The position numbers were made by a program, and so were the translations under genes. Shown piece after piece: positions 52,690 to 64,000 of a DNA stretch of 64,000 bases. The notes beneath the pieces were generated by a model. The model was given only the letters and a program-made list of their open reading frames with translations, was not told the DNA's origin and did not search any database. The DNA lies in NCBI RefSeq assembly GCF_042477335.2, contig NC_091263.1, forward strand, positions 16,837,501-16,901,500. The letters run 5' to 3'. The first letter of the stretch is position 1, and each line of letters opens with the position of its first letter. This DNA comes from Ovis canadensis (lineage: Eukaryota; Chordata; Mammalia; Artiodactyla; Bovidae).

Positions 52690-53085
52690 AACATTTATGT
52701 AGCACTTTCTATCTTCCAGGAACTGTCTCAATCACCTTATATAAGTTAACTCTTCGTTCTTGCAGCAAACAATTCAGTAGGTGTTATTGTTGTTTTTGTT
52801 GTGTAGTTGCTCAGTTGCGTCTGACTCTTTTCAACCTCAGGGACTGTAGCCCACCATAGGATCTTCCAGTCCCAGGGATCAAACTTGTGTCTCTTGAACT
52901 GGCAGGTGGATGGTTTAGCGCTGAGACACCAGGGAGGCAGGCATTATTATTAGCATCTGCATTTACTAGGTACAGAAACGGAGATGGGGAGATGTGGCAT
53001 CATACCTCCCTGAACTCACACAGCCCGTAAGGGACAAATTCAGGTTTGCTGCAGGGCTCACGGCCTCACTTTGCTTCCAGACGTG
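52690..53085 (-). mobile_element. MIR SINE split by a Bov-tA
   Basis: Antisense MIR: tatgtagcactttctatctt, caatcaccttatataagtta, then after the insertion gcatttactaggtacagaaa, cctgaactcacacagcccgt. Confidence 0.7.
52788..52938 (-). mobile_element. Bov-tA SINE with internal deletion
   Basis: Tail gttgtttttgttgtgtagtt and 3' body to gactgtagcccaccatag, then a jump to gatcttccagtcccagggat and the head complement. About 80-90 internal bases are missing. Flanks ggtgttattgtt (52776-52787) and ggcattattatt (52939-52950) fit a duplicated MIR target with three mismatches. Confidence 0.85.
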
Positions 53086-53365
53086 TTCTGAATTCATGTA
53101 ATAATAAAGATCTTTATAGTTAGACTGGCCTCAGAAGTCGCGATTTCACTAGGAGAGGGTAATAAAGGTGTTGTGGATTGTGTGGCGAGATCTGAGATTC
53201 TGGTGGGATCGGCACTGGACTGCACGATGCTGAGGTCTCTGATTCTGAACCCCTAGGACGTTTCATTTGTTGGTTATAATTGTTTAAAATTCAGTTTGAA
53301 ATAGGCTTTTTCTTCCTGTTGTGGCATGCGACACTTCCTCAAGAAAAAAACTGCAGTAAAACCTA

Positions 53366-53568
53366 ACTCAGGGACTTCCCTGATGGTCCAGTGGTTAAGA
53401 CCGCCTTAACGGGGTTAAGAATGCCTTAAGTGCAGGGGGAGCGGGCTTCAAACTAAGATCTCACATCCCTTGTGGAGAAAAAATCAAAACATAAAACAGA
53501 AACAATATTGCAACAAATTCAATAAAGACTTTCAAAGTGGTCCACATAAAGAAAAAAAACCTAGCTGA
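53366..53568 (+). mobile_element. CHR-type SINE
   Basis: Head agggacttccctgatggtcc, cttcaaactaagatctcaca, and 3' part caacaaattcaataaagact with an A-rich tail near 53551-53560. Confidence 0.88.
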
Positions 53569-55927
53569 GGTTATATATGTAATCATAATTATCCATCTGA
53601 AAAATAGTAGACTTTTAAAAGTGAAAATATTTTATTTATGTAGCTAACAGAGCTAATTGAGGATGACGGGTGGAATTATTTTCAGACTCTTCTATATTTA
53701 AAAAACTTTTTTTAGAGAGGCTATTTCCTGGTTGTTGGTTCTGTTGGCTGAATTTCTTGCTGATTGTTTTCCATGCATTGTCTGGAATTTCGGTTTGGGA
53801 GCCTGTCTTCGGCGTTATCACCCCCCCCCCCCCATCCCCCTTTCTCCCGTCTATCTGTGCTCACGCCTATCTGACATGTCTGAGATTATCATGGCAGATC
53901 CAGCCTCTCATCTCATTATGACGCTGGGAATGTCCCACTGAGTGTCTGTGAGTCTAGCCTTTAGGAATGTCAAGGAGCTACGTTACAGTGCTTCTTGAAT
54001 GCATTACTCAGTGGATGTGTGTGATGAATTGAGTCTCGACTTCAGCTTGTTTTCTGTGTATACTGACTTTTTCATGGATGTAGACACATAAAAATCAAGA
54101 GAAGATTATGTTTTGTTTTAGACTAAATTTTATCAACCGTGGTTTACCATTTTGGAAAATCATGTTAGTGACAGCCTCTCAACTCAGGCTTTTGAGTTGC
54201 CAACACCTTGCACCTCACTAACAGCTATTCATGGTGATTGCTACATAGATTTACAAGTATCTACAACTTCTTGACACCTTGTCGTGTGACCGTGACCAAG
54301 CATTTACATATTGAGATTATGAATGTCTTTCCTTCGATTTATTCTTTATACTAAATGTAGACATTAATTTTAAAAAATATTTATGTATAGATAGGTTAAT
54401 TATAAATTTCATGGCATAGAACAGAAGGTATCACAAAAATACTTCTTATAAAATGGAGGTTTGAGGATTTATAGAGACTTCATTTTGCTATGAGTTTCTG
54501 TAACCCCCAAAACCTCAAAATGAAACCAAGCCAAAACCTCTACATTTTAAAACCAGAGTTTCCTTGAATCTTGACTCAGGTTTTCTAAAAGAATATATGA
54601 CAACTTCACAAAAGTTGGTAGGAGGCAGGGTTTCTGCGGAGGGCAGTGTGAAACAAATAGCAGGTTTAGGAGAAACCATTATAAAAATAAAATTTTACTT
54701 TCTCAGAATGTTTTCAGAGACTTTCTATTTATATGACATGTTGTAAAGAGCAAATTCAACAAGCAGCAAGTGCTGTGGCAAGGCGGCTGGAATCATCCTA
54801 CTAGAATATTTATGGATTTCTTCTCTTCTGTGAGCCTCTTACCTACACGATCTTCTCTCGGCAAACTTAGCTTTGAGATAGCTGAGATGAGGAGAAGACA
54901 GCCCTCCTTTTTTAAACTCAGTGCTCCGCTGGACCTGAAGTGCGTCTGTCCATTGCAAGTTCTGCTTTTCTCTGTTTCCCACTTTGAAATATCTTTTCTC
55001 TCTTTATCTCCACTCTTTAAAGTCCCATGTCGTGTATCCGAAAGAAAAAGCAGGCAAAAATGTCTTATGAAGAAAGAGATCCAAAGCTTAATGAGTGAAG
55101 AGTCATCTTGCCAAATGATAAAGTATATTATAAAGCTATGCCAGGTAGCATAGCAGGTTCATGGTCCAAAAATGGGTACAAATAAAAGAGGTGTTACAGA
55201 AGCTGATGCTAGTTTGTGAAAAATTATTATGATAAAATTTACCTTGTCACGTAAAGGGTGAGTACACCATAGAGCAAACTGTGAGAGCAAGTTAGAATCT
55301 CGCTATATATTATCTATTAAAAGAAACTAAACAGAATTGAAGTTTTCTTAATATTACAAAATATAACAAAATAACAGAAATTACAATTAGTGCCATGATC
55401 TCAGAGAGATGGAGGTGGGGGGGAGACTCTAGAAGCCAAAATAGAAAGCAAAACCAGTGGAGGAAATCACAAAAGGAATGGATTGATCAAATCAACTAGT
55501 TTAAGTTTTGTTTTTAGTGCTAGAAACAGCAAAATTAGTAAAAACTGACTGCTTGCTCCGGGTCTCACACCGCGGTGATGAAAGTGGGCTCTGAACCTTC
55601 CCAAGCGCGTGTCCACAGAGGAGCGCGGCTGCCGTTCACAGATGTACGGGCTATGTCCTGTGCATGGGCGTGGCAGTCCACAGTGTAGGCTTTCACTATT
55701 TTGAGATATTTTCTATAGTTTTACTATAATATTTTAGGTTGCAAAGAGAGGCTATTTGTGTATTCGTTATGTCCGTTCCCTGACTAACCAAGTGACATGC
55801 CTTCTCACTGACAGAGGGGACAGGTATTTTGCTTTGACTCCTGAAGAAGGAAGGGGTGCCACGAACAGAAGACGTGTTTAGCGATAAGCAACGCTCCTGA
55901 CCCTGGAAGGTCTTTCACACGGCCATG
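53569..55927. other. unassigned sequence with a poly(C) run
   Basis: About 2.4 kb with no interspersed repeat I recognise and no supportable gene. A run of 13 C lies at 53821-53833. The open frame at 54770-55153 (127 codons) has no known motif and ordinary non-coding composition. Confidence 0.4.
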
Positions 55928-56142
55928 CTTCCCCGGGGCTCAGCGGTAGAGTCTGCCGGCAATGCAGTAGTCCTAAGAGACGCCGGTTCGATCCCTGGGT
56001 TAGGAAGATCCCCTGGAGGAGGAAATGGCAACCCACTCCAGTATTCTTGCCTGGATAGTCCCATGGACAGAGGAGCCTAGCGGGCTACAGTCCATGGGGT
56101 GGTAAAGAGTTGGGCACGACTGAAGCGACTTAGCACACATGC
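55928..56142 (+). mobile_element. Bov-tA SINE
   Basis: Head cttccccggggctcagcggt, intact B-box-like ggttcgatccctggg near 55985, body ccactccagtattcttgcct, end gttgggcacgactgaagcga. Confidence 0.93.
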
Positions 56143-57312
56143 CCGCCGCCCTGCATCAGAAAATATCTTCAGATAAAAAAGAGAAATTCCCTACAGTAAA
56201 AGTTAGCTAAATCTGATGTCTCGTTTTGCAGTTCACAGCACTGTAATTTATTTTATGAAAATGATGTTGCAGTATTTCAATTTAAGTCTAATAACACTTT
56301 AAACTGACATAAATGACTATATAATAAGGACCTAATATTTATTTTCTATGACCACATAATCATTGAATTATATCACAGCTATTATTTATTGGTTGTTGTG
56401 AACATTTTATCATGCAGTTTTGATCGTTGTTAAAGTTTAATGGCTCATTTAAATAAATATAATTTTAAAATAATACACATTTGATGGTAAACTAATTAAA
56501 TGATCACATTATTTCTGCCCAGTATTCGAAATCTAAGAAAACAACATATCACAGTCAGAAAAATAGAAAATGGGAATCTACTAAACAGTAAAATGGAAGA
56601 AAATTACTTGGATTGTTCAATGCCAGGTCAGTCTCAAAAGGATCCAGTGCAGACAGTTAACACTGTCTCAGAGGGGAGATAGTGACCCCACTCTTTATTT
56701 TCTTGTTAATAAGAATGGATGAATTCCTTTTAAAAAATGAGAGGAAAAAAACCATGAGGAATCCGTTAAACAAAATGTACTTTCTGTTGATTTAGTTATG
56801 TGTCTTTGATATTAAAGAGCAGAACCCCCTCTTGAAGAGATGATCCATCTCAAGTAACAAATGTTTATCTTGCAGAAGAAAGCACAGGTAAGGAATTTCT
56901 GGAAACTTCTTACACAAGAATACTGATAAACAGTGGGAAAAAAATTCTAACTACTTTTTTTTTAAGCTTGAAATCCCTTCTTTCTAAGACAAATTTTTTT
57001 TTTAATTTGTAAACTCTTTAAGGATGAAGAAAAAAAACAACTGAGTGAAGGAAATGGTAGCAGATTTTATCAGTCAATTGTTGTAAAACAGGAATAGAGT
57101 GAAATGCACCACAAACATGTTACTGAATGTTTAAAATTGTAAATTATTGAAAAGAAGATATAATTATTGATGTGACAGAAAATAATTACTTTAAAACAAG
57201 AAAATGTTAACATGCCACTAATAAATATATACTATAAATATCTATGTGGGTAGCAAAACAATTGGCATTCAGAGAAAAAATTACAAAACTGGGGTTTTTC
57301 TTCATTTGGTAG
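56143..57312. other. unassigned A+T-rich sequence
   Basis: About 1.2 kb, A+T-rich. A 60-codon frame at 56500-56682 is not recognisable. It may include decayed old repeats. Confidence 0.4.
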
Positions 57313-57324
57313 AAATCATAGCAG

Positions 57325-57511
57325 CAGGGTGCTTGGGGCTGGTGCACTGGGATGACCCAGAGGAATGGGATGGGGAGGGAGGTGGGAGGGGGGTTCAGGA
57401 TGGGGGACACATGTACACCCATGGCGGATTCATGTCAGTGTATGGCAAAACCACTACAATATTGTAAAGTAATTAGCCTCCAATTAAAATAAATAAAGTT
57501 ATATTTTAAAA
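57325..57511 (+). mobile_element. young bovine-type L1 3' end with 12-bp target-site duplication
   Basis: A well-preserved 187-base 3' end: gggatggggagggaggtggg, gacacatgtacacccatggc, attgtaaagtaattagcctc and an A-rich tail. Perfect aaatcatagcag repeats lie at 57313-57324 and 57512-57523. This is the L1 type currently or recently active in bovids, here severely 5' truncated. Confidence 0.95.
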
Positions 57512-57523
57512 AAATCATAGCAG

Positions 57524-59129
57524 AATTTGACAATGTCATGACTCATACTTATCCATAATATAAATATCAAAGATAAATAACAACACTGTACATGACTGAG
57601 AGGATGAAATACAAAACCAAAAATTAAGATTATAGATGATGAAATTAACAAATTATTTAATTTCATGAAGGTGAGTTCTGCTAATTATTATTCAGTTACT
57701 TTAGATACAACTAGTGGTGGGCTGATAACTGACTCTCTTAAAACAAGAAATAAAAAGGCCAATTTCAATGGTAACACTGAATAGTAAATTAAACAACCCT
57801 AATAAAGCTTATTTCAAGTTTAATAACTGGCTCACAAAATTCCTGCATGTTTAACAATCGACTTCACCAACCAGTGCAATCTGGCTCCTATATATAAAAT
57901 CTAAGTCACGTACAACAGACGGCATAGTTGCTTGATGTGTGAATTTCAAAATGCAACTCTTGTATCTCTAAATTTTGTCCTATAGTTAACACCAACTCAA
58001 GAATGATTCTATATATGTTTAATTATTAAACATATAATATATACTTACAAAGAGGTAATCTGGACATCTAAAATCAAACTACAATAAGAGCATAGATGTT
58101 CATGGAAAACATACCAAATTGCAGCTGATGATGTTTGAAAATGATAGAATATCCTGCATTCTGTGTTCTGTGCATTTTTGAACTGGGAGGAAATGAGACA
58201 GCAAAAATTCTAACACCGAGCAGCTTTTATCTTGCACAAACTGTACAACTGTTTTGTAGACTCAATAGAAGTTGAAGACTATTGAAAACACATTTGCTAG
58301 ATATAAGTCCTTGGCCACCATTGAATTTTTAATAGGAAATGAAATTGGTAACATCATGTTAATAAAAAAGTTGAAGCAGGTTAAATCTCTCTTAGACTAT
58401 TTTGATGGTATTAATAAAGACATTAATCTAAGAATTCTAGAATATAAACCAAAGTAAACTTGAAAAAGTATCAATATTTATACTTTATAACATTTATAAC
58501 ATTTGGTTAGTACTAATTTACTATATTGTTAATATGTGAGAGTTATAAGCAAAATGTTGCAGAAACCAGATTCAAAAGATATAATATTCTCAAAACTTCA
58601 AAGAGAGTAGGAGATTTCTTTTAAAAAGAAATGTGATTTTTCTAAAGAATCTATTATTTTGCTAAAAAAATTGCAACTTGCTGACACAGGTCTGAACCTC
58701 TCATTTTAGATAAAAACTAAGTAAGAGGACTGATTTTGACTGGGAATCCCACAGTCAACCCATTGGTGATCCAGAACCAAAATTTCCAAGTCACAAATTT
58801 TGATTTTTGTATTAAATGCAATGATGTCATCATTAAGGAAATCATTAAAGAAAGTTTCGTGATGCTAAGCAAATACCATGTCTGTCTGATATTCTAAATA
58901 ACATGTCATTTGAGGAAGTATGAGGACTATGAAATACTACAACATAAAAAGCTATAATTGCCACCCACTGATGGCTGTAACAGAGGATATGATATTGGTG
59001 AGTCGTAAATATTTAAGAAACTCGAATTTTTAAGCTGTTTTCTAAAATCTTGATTGATTTCTCCTGAGATATTAGAATTTCACTATTGAGTTGTTTTCCA
59101 CAAAAATTAATTAAACACATTTCCATATA
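57524..59129. other. unassigned A+T-rich sequence
   Basis: About 1.6 kb, A+T-rich, with short open frames such as 58272-58457 that carry no known domain. No repeat family recognised by eye, though very old LINE sequence is possible. Confidence 0.4.
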
Positions 59130-59280
59130 CAGGCACTTTGGAGAAACTGCAGGTTCATTTCCAGGCCACCACCGTAAAGCTAATATCGCAGTAGAGCAAG
59201 TCACTGATAGTCTTTTGTTTCTCAGTGGGTCTAAAAGCTATGTTTACATGATCTTTGGGCCTACTGTGTGCTATAGTATT

Positions 59281-59440
59281 ATGGTGGTGGTGGTGGTGGT
59301 GGTGGTGGTGATTCAGTAGCTAAGCCATGTCCAACTCTTTGAGACCCCATGTACTGTGTCCCGCCAGACTCCTCTGTCCATGGAATTTCCCAGGCAAGAC
59401 TACTGGAGTGTTTTTCGTCTTGGGACCTTCCCAACCCAGG
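59281..59440 (-). mobile_element. Bov-tA SINE, truncated, with (GGT)n tail
   Basis: A (GGT)9-like tail at 59282-59310, then gattcagtagctaagccatg, ctcctctgtccatggaattt, ending ccttcccaacccagg. The tRNA-like head is absent. Inserted in the Tigger1. Confidence 0.9.
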
Positions 59441-59507
59441 AAGATTTAAAGAATGCTTTATTGCTAATAAAACACTATCATCTGAGCCTTCAGGGTGTCA
59501 TAATCTT

Positions 59508-59628
59508 TTTGCTGCGGGTGGTGATTTAGTCACTCTGTCCTATCGGACTCTTGTGACCCCCATGGACTGTAGCCCACCAGGCTCTTCTGTCTATGGGATT
59601 TCCCAGGCAAGAATACTTAGGTGGGTTG
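59508..59628 (-). mobile_element. Bov-tA SINE, truncated
   Basis: gggtggtgatttagtcactc, catggactgtagcccaccag, ttcccaggcaagaatactta and gtgggttgtca: Bov-A part only. A second SINE in the same Tigger1. Confidence 0.88.
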
Positions 59629-59770
59629 TCAATTTCATGGAAGTTGAACTATGGCAAGAATTACTAAAACATGACATAGAGACATGAAGCGAGCAAAGTC
59701 TGTAGGAAAAATGGCACTCTCAGACTTGCTAGTGGAGAAAACAGAGCATCAAATTTTAAATGTACTTAAA

Positions 59771-60117
59771 ACCACTTAAGTTGATCAGCAGTATCTCAAG
59801 AAAACTAGAAAGTCCATCCGAGGTGCTTTCTGTGGGAAATGACATACTGAAGCTACTAAGCATGGAAATCATCATAAATGTTTCATTTCTGTAAAACAAC
59901 TGTTTAAAATAAATTGACTGTGTTATTTGTAATTATTTTGTTTAAAAATTTCGCTTTCTATTATTTTATGTTTGGTGATCTTATTTTTATAATTGACACA
60001 GCATATTTGGTAATTTTGTGGTTTGTAGAAATAAATAATAAAAATTTAAGGGATATATTAGTAAAAAAAACTTATTTAATGAAAGAGCACTATTTTTTTT
60101 CAAAGTGCAAGGGCCTT
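59771..60117. other. unassigned A+T-rich sequence
   Basis: No repeat or gene recognised. Confidence 0.4.
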
Positions 60118-61475
60118 CTTATTTTTTTATTTAGGTATAGTTGAATTACAGTATTATATTCATTTCAGGTGTATAACACAGTCTTTAGAAATTTAAATAC
60201 TAAATGAAATGATCACCACAATAAACCTAGTTACTGTCTGTCACCAGGCAAAGTTATTACAATATTATTGACTATATTGTGCTATATATTATATGCTGTA
60301 TATTATATGCCATGGTTTACTTTATTACTGGAAGTTTGTGCCCCTTAGTTCCATTCAGCTGTTTTGCCCAGTCCCCCAACCCTCTCCCCGCGGGCAGTCA
60401 CCAGTGTGTTCTTTGTGTCTATGAATTTATTTCTGTCCTGTTTTGGTTTTTTTACCTTTACATGAAAGCAAACACACACAATATTTGTCTTTTTCTGTCT
60501 GACTTGTTTCACTCTGTATAAAACCCTCTATATCCATCCATGTTGTTACAAATGGCAAGATTGCATTCTTTTTTTTTTTTTATGGCTGACTATATTCCAT
60601 TGTGTATCACACAATTTTTTAATCCATTCATTTATTAATATCAGTGGACACTTGGATTGCTTCTGTATCCTGAGTATTGTAAATAACACTACAATGAACA
60701 TCAGTGCTCAAAAATCTGTTTGAAACAGTGTTTTCGTTTTCTTTGGGTAGTGACCCAGAGGTGGCCTTGCTGGGTCGCATGGTCTTCCCTCTTTTAGCTG
60801 TTTGAGGAGCCTCTGTGCTGTTCCCATCGTGGCTGCTCCAGTTTAGACTCCTGCCAGCACTGTACAAGGGCTCTTTTTCCCCACGTCCTCACCGGCACTT
60901 GGTATTCCTCGCCTTTTTGATGGGAGTCTTTCTGACAGCGGTGAGATGATATCTCATTGTGATTTGTTTTGTATATTTCCCTGATGATTAGTGGTGCTCA
61001 GATCTTCTTGTGTGTCTGTTGGCCATGTGTACGTCTCCTTTGGAAAAATGTGTATTCAGGTCCTCTGCCCATTTTTAACTGAATTGTTTGTTTTTTTGAT
61101 GTGGAGTTTGTATAGCTTGGATCTTCTCCCATTTAGTGAGTTGTCTTTTTCGTTTTATTGATGGTTTTATTCACAGGACCAAAGCTTTATAGTTTACTAT
61201 AGCTCCATTTGTTTATTTCGGCTTTTGTTGCTCTTCCCTGAGAAGACAGATAAAAAATAAATAATACTAAGACTGATGTCAGAGTTTGCTGTCTATCTTT
61301 TCAGTTCTATGGTTTCAGTCTTATACCTAAGTCTTTAATCCATTTTCACTTTATTTTGTATATGATGTAAGGAATGGTCTGGTTTCATTCTCTTGAATGT
61401 AGCTATCCAATCTTCCCAACACCATTTATTGAAGAGGCTGTTTTTCCCCATTGTGTATTCTAAGAATGCTGTTTG
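60118..61475 (-). mobile_element. L1 3' UTR and ORF2 C-terminal region, 1.36 kb
   Basis: Antisense L1 from its tail (tttttttatttaggtatagt) through catccatgttgttacaaatg, ccctgatgattagtggtgct, ttggaaaaatgtgtattcag, tagctccatttgtttatttc to ccaacaccatttattgaaga and ccccattgtgtattctaaga. The ORF2 frame is extensively broken. It is the longest single L1 3' piece outside the 8.6-20.9 kb stack. Confidence 0.93.
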
Positions 61476-63224
61476 TAATTTGCCTATTTTCTGGGACAGC
61501 AGTGTCATGATCGTGCATATTTATTTCTTTATACGTGGTTATGTATAAATATATATAAAAGTCACACAAAAATATGCATTTTAAGTGATATAAAGATGAA
61601 AGTGGAAATTACTGCATTTTTAACATATTTATTTTATATTAGCAATAGTAGTGGTAATGCATTTTACTTATGCTCTAAAACGGTTATAAATAATAGTTTG
61701 TAAACAGCAGCATTATTTAAAATGCTTTACCACAATATTGCCTTTGCTATTTTGAGAGTGTATCCAAAGAACTGTTTCTTAAGTTTATTTTAATACCAAC
61801 TTTTAATGCTGTCACAGCTGAAATTTTTCTCCTCAGAAAGATTTTTCAGTAAAAAATTTCAGTATAAATATGTATCATTAAGTTTAGGGGAAAAAAGAAG
61901 TACCGGGTGAGCATCATGTGAATTTCAATGTGTAAAAAAAAATGATGGATGTTTGTTTCTACCTTTATGCAGATCGCCTTGCCAATCACTGAGACCTCCT
62001 GCTGCTATCAGCTACTGCGATGAAATGTGCACACGGGGTGTCAATCCATGTGTACACGTCAGATAGCCTTCTCATTCTCTTTACCTCTGGTGACTACTCT
62101 CTTGGCATATCTGGTGAGTTTTGAAGGGAGATCCTAAGAAGTGGGGTGTCAGTCCTGCTGTTCTTTTGCTGTCACTTCTTTTTGCGTTGATGATAGTGTA
62201 TTCACTCCACATTTATTTGCAGGAAAGTTTCTAGACACATGTCCATATCTGAAGGGTAGTTTAAATAAAGCTGGGTACGATCATCTATAAATTCACATTT
62301 TAGGCACATGTAAATAAATGGTAACACACTGAAATCCTCTGCAAAGGAAGGAAGATAGAAGAGCATCACTGCTGCCTTCGCCCAGGGTACCTCTTATCAC
62401 TGATATGTGATCCGAGTTCAGTCCCAGGGCTCATGTCTCTATTAAGTATTAGTAAAGTTTCATTTCTATATTGTTTAGAGGAAATAATCAATGAATAGAG
62501 ATACTTCAGTTTTTTTCTGTTCTGTCCTAGTGAGCCATACACACCACCACCAGGCATGTGCCTTGTCTCATTCCAAACCCAACAATTGGAAATGTTCTCA
62601 AATTAGGAAAAGTGTTAAGATGTTGAGTTCCCAAAGATGATGACTGCTCACTATGATTACGTATATTGTGTATTATCACTGAATATGTTACAAGAAAACT
62701 CAACAGACTTTGCTCTTAAAAATTAAAAATTTTAGAATGCTTTTTACTTATAAATATTCAATACTATAGGATAGATTGAGAGTTTTGCAATAAACATAGA
62801 AAATGAGTTAATGTAATATTTTCTTGCAATCAACAATTCTAATATATAAAGATTTCATAAATGAAATTTTAAAACGGTCAAAGACATTTTAAAGGCATGA
62901 ACAGATGATTCACAGAACTACAAAATGGCTGGGAAACATGAGAAAAACCTCACGAGTAATCAATGAAATGAACAATAAAGCATAAGATTATCACCATCCA
63001 TCCATCAAATTATCTATTGCAAATGGTCTGTAAAGATAGCCACCTAGAATTCCTCCATTGCTGTAACAGGCATGTCAACCTCTTATCAAGAGGTGGCGTG
63101 CATTTCTTTTTCTTTAGAATTGGGATAGTCTGACTTGTGTTGAACAATAGAATGGTATAGGAGTGATGCTGTGCATCTAATATGTAAAGATCTGTGTTGC
63201 TGGTGTGCATATAAATTGATAAAC
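61476..63224. other. unassigned A+T-rich sequence
   Basis: About 1.75 kb. The segment 63040-63180 (gacttgtgttgaacaataga, atggtataggagtgatgc) resembles an old mammalian repeat that I cannot name. No gene. Confidence 0.4.
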
Positions 63225-64000
63225 CTGGATCATATGGTAGTTCTGTGTTTAACTTTTTGAAGTACCTGCTGGCTTAGTCAGTGAAGAAACCGCCTGCAAT
63301 GCAGAAGACCCATGTTCGATCCCTGGGTCGGGAAGATCCCCCAGAGAAGAGAATGGCAGCCCACTCCAGTGTTCTTGCCTGGAGAATTCCATGGACAGAG
63401 GAGCCTGGTGGGCAAACAGTCAGACACAACTGAGCGACTAACACTTTCAGTTTATACTCTGGTTTATAGTGGTTGCACCATTTTACAATGCTACCAACAG
63501 TACCCAGGGTTAAAAGGTTTCTGCATTCTTGTCAACACTTTTTGTTTTCTGGTTTTCTTTTTGTTTCTAATAGTAGTCACCCTCATGGGCTTAAGGTAGC
63601 ATCTCCTTGTGGTTATGATTTGTACTTCTCTTATAATTAATGGTGTGGAACATGTTTTTTCCTGTGTTTCTTGGCCATTTTAATATAATCTTTAGAGAAA
63701 TGTCTACCCCAGTCCTTTATCCAAAAGAACTGAAAAAAGGTTCTGAAGAGATATTTGTACACTCATCATTCATAGTAGTGTTATTCACAATAGCCAACAG
63801 CTGGAAGTAGTCTAAATGTCAATTGATGGATGAGTGGATAAACTAAGTGTATCATATGCATAAAATGAAGAAGGCAAGCTTATCACCTGCTATGACATGA
63901 ACGAAGTCTGGGGACATTCTAAGCCAGTTATGAAAAGACAAATGCTGTATGATTCCACTTACATGCGTTATCTAAAATAGTCAAATTCATAGAAGCAGTA
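63225..64000 (+). mobile_element. L1 with 5' inversion (twin priming), continues past the window
   Basis: 63225-63718 is antisense ORF2 sequence (ggatcatatggtagttctgt, gtggttgcaccattttacaa, tgtttcttggccattttaat). From 63719 the sequence is sense (atccaaaagaactgaaaaaa, ttcacaatagccaacagctg, atgctgtatgattccactta). In an intact L1 the antisense piece ends about 24 bases before the point where the sense piece begins, so the two are adjacent in the source. A Bov-tA interrupts the inverted arm. Confidence 0.88.
63262..63447 (+). mobile_element. Bov-tA SINE
   Basis: Head ctggcttagtcagtgaagaa, B-box-like gttcgatccctgggtcggga, body ccactccagtgttcttgcct, end cagtcagacacaactgagcg. A small deletion removes the usual tacagtccatgg segment near 63415. 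Confidence 0.92.

Larger units (their letters stand above)
59130..59770. mobile_element. internally deleted Tigger1-like DNA transposon
   Basis: Starts caggcactttggagaaactg directly after a TA dinucleotide (59128-59129), then ccaggccaccaccgtaaagc and aatatcgcagtagagcaagt. After the first SINE come gctttattgctaataaaaca and tcatctgagccttcagggtg; after the second, acatagagacatgaagcgag and gaaaaatggcactctcagac. These are the two ends of Tigger1, a mariner-like element. The transposase region between them is absent and the far terminal repeat is degraded. Confidence 0.82.

Noticed and set aside
54770-55153. 127-codon open frame with many serines and leucines
   Set aside because: No motif, no Kozak or splice support, and length within chance expectation for this composition.
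58272-58457. 61-codon frame in A+T-rich DNA resembling part of a processed pseudogene
   Set aside because: I could not match it to any family, and no poly(A) tail with target-site duplication is associated.
1-64000. An undescribed multi-gene system
   Set aside because: After both strands were read, the long frames with recognisable sequence belong to BovB or L1 and the remainder are short chance-like frames. Nothing supports an operon-like or novel gene system.

Overview
The window is mammalian nuclear DNA from a pecoran ruminant, most likely a bovid (cattle, buffalo, sheep or goat). The diagnostic evidence is its repeats: BovB (RTE-type) LINEs, Bov-tA SINEs (tRNA-like head joined to a Bov-A body), Bov-A2 dimers, CHR-type tRNA-derived SINEs shared by cetartiodactyls, and a young bovine-type L1 3' end. 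I found no host protein-coding gene, RNA gene, CRISPR array or prokaryotic-style operon that I could support. The long open frames with recognisable sequence are decayed reverse transcriptase or endonuclease frames of LINEs; the other frames are short and chance-like. The window is best read as intergenic or deep-intronic sequence. All family names below come from remembered consensus sequences, not from a database search.

Layout. From 1 to 8.6 kb scattered SINEs and old fragments (MIR, L2, MER5/MER20 hAT elements, L1 tails) lie in unassigned sequence. From 8.6 to 20.9 kb is the main structure, a 12-kb nested stack: an old L1M 5'/ORF1-side fragment, a second L1 split by a 2.1-kb BovB (BovB-1), and an L1M ORF2-to-3' segment split by a near-full-length BovB (BovB-2). 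BovB-2 itself carries a Bov-A2 in its endonuclease region and an oppositely oriented BovB 3' end. From 21 to 31.8 kb are an ERVL-type LTR, paired Bov-tAs, a BovB 3' fragment and an unusual poly(T)-only insertion. From 31.8 to 45 kb are a third BovB (BovB-3) with a dead reverse transcriptase, a pair of hAT-like MITEs, an L1 broken by a rearranged Bov-tA and a Bov-A2, microsatellites, and a small L1 with an apparent 5' inversion. From 45 to 57 kb are L1 3' ends, an MLT1-like LTR, a BovB tail, Bov-A2/Bov-tA copies, MIR and CHR. From 57 to 64 kb are a young L1 tail with a clean target-site duplication, a deleted Tigger1 DNA transposon holding two SINEs, a 1.36-kb antisense L1, and at the right edge an L1 with a textbook twin-priming inversion.

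Nothing works together as a pathway. The shared biology is parasitism: L1 supplies retrotransposition machinery for itself and probably the CHR SINEs, and BovB very likely does so for Bov-tA and Bov-A2, whose 3' ends match its own. The nesting gives a relative chronology: MIR, L2, MER and L1M first, then artiodactyl L1, then BovB, then Bov-tA/Bov-A2 and the young L1 tail. I did not find an undescribed biological system. The most informative observations are insertion by-products.
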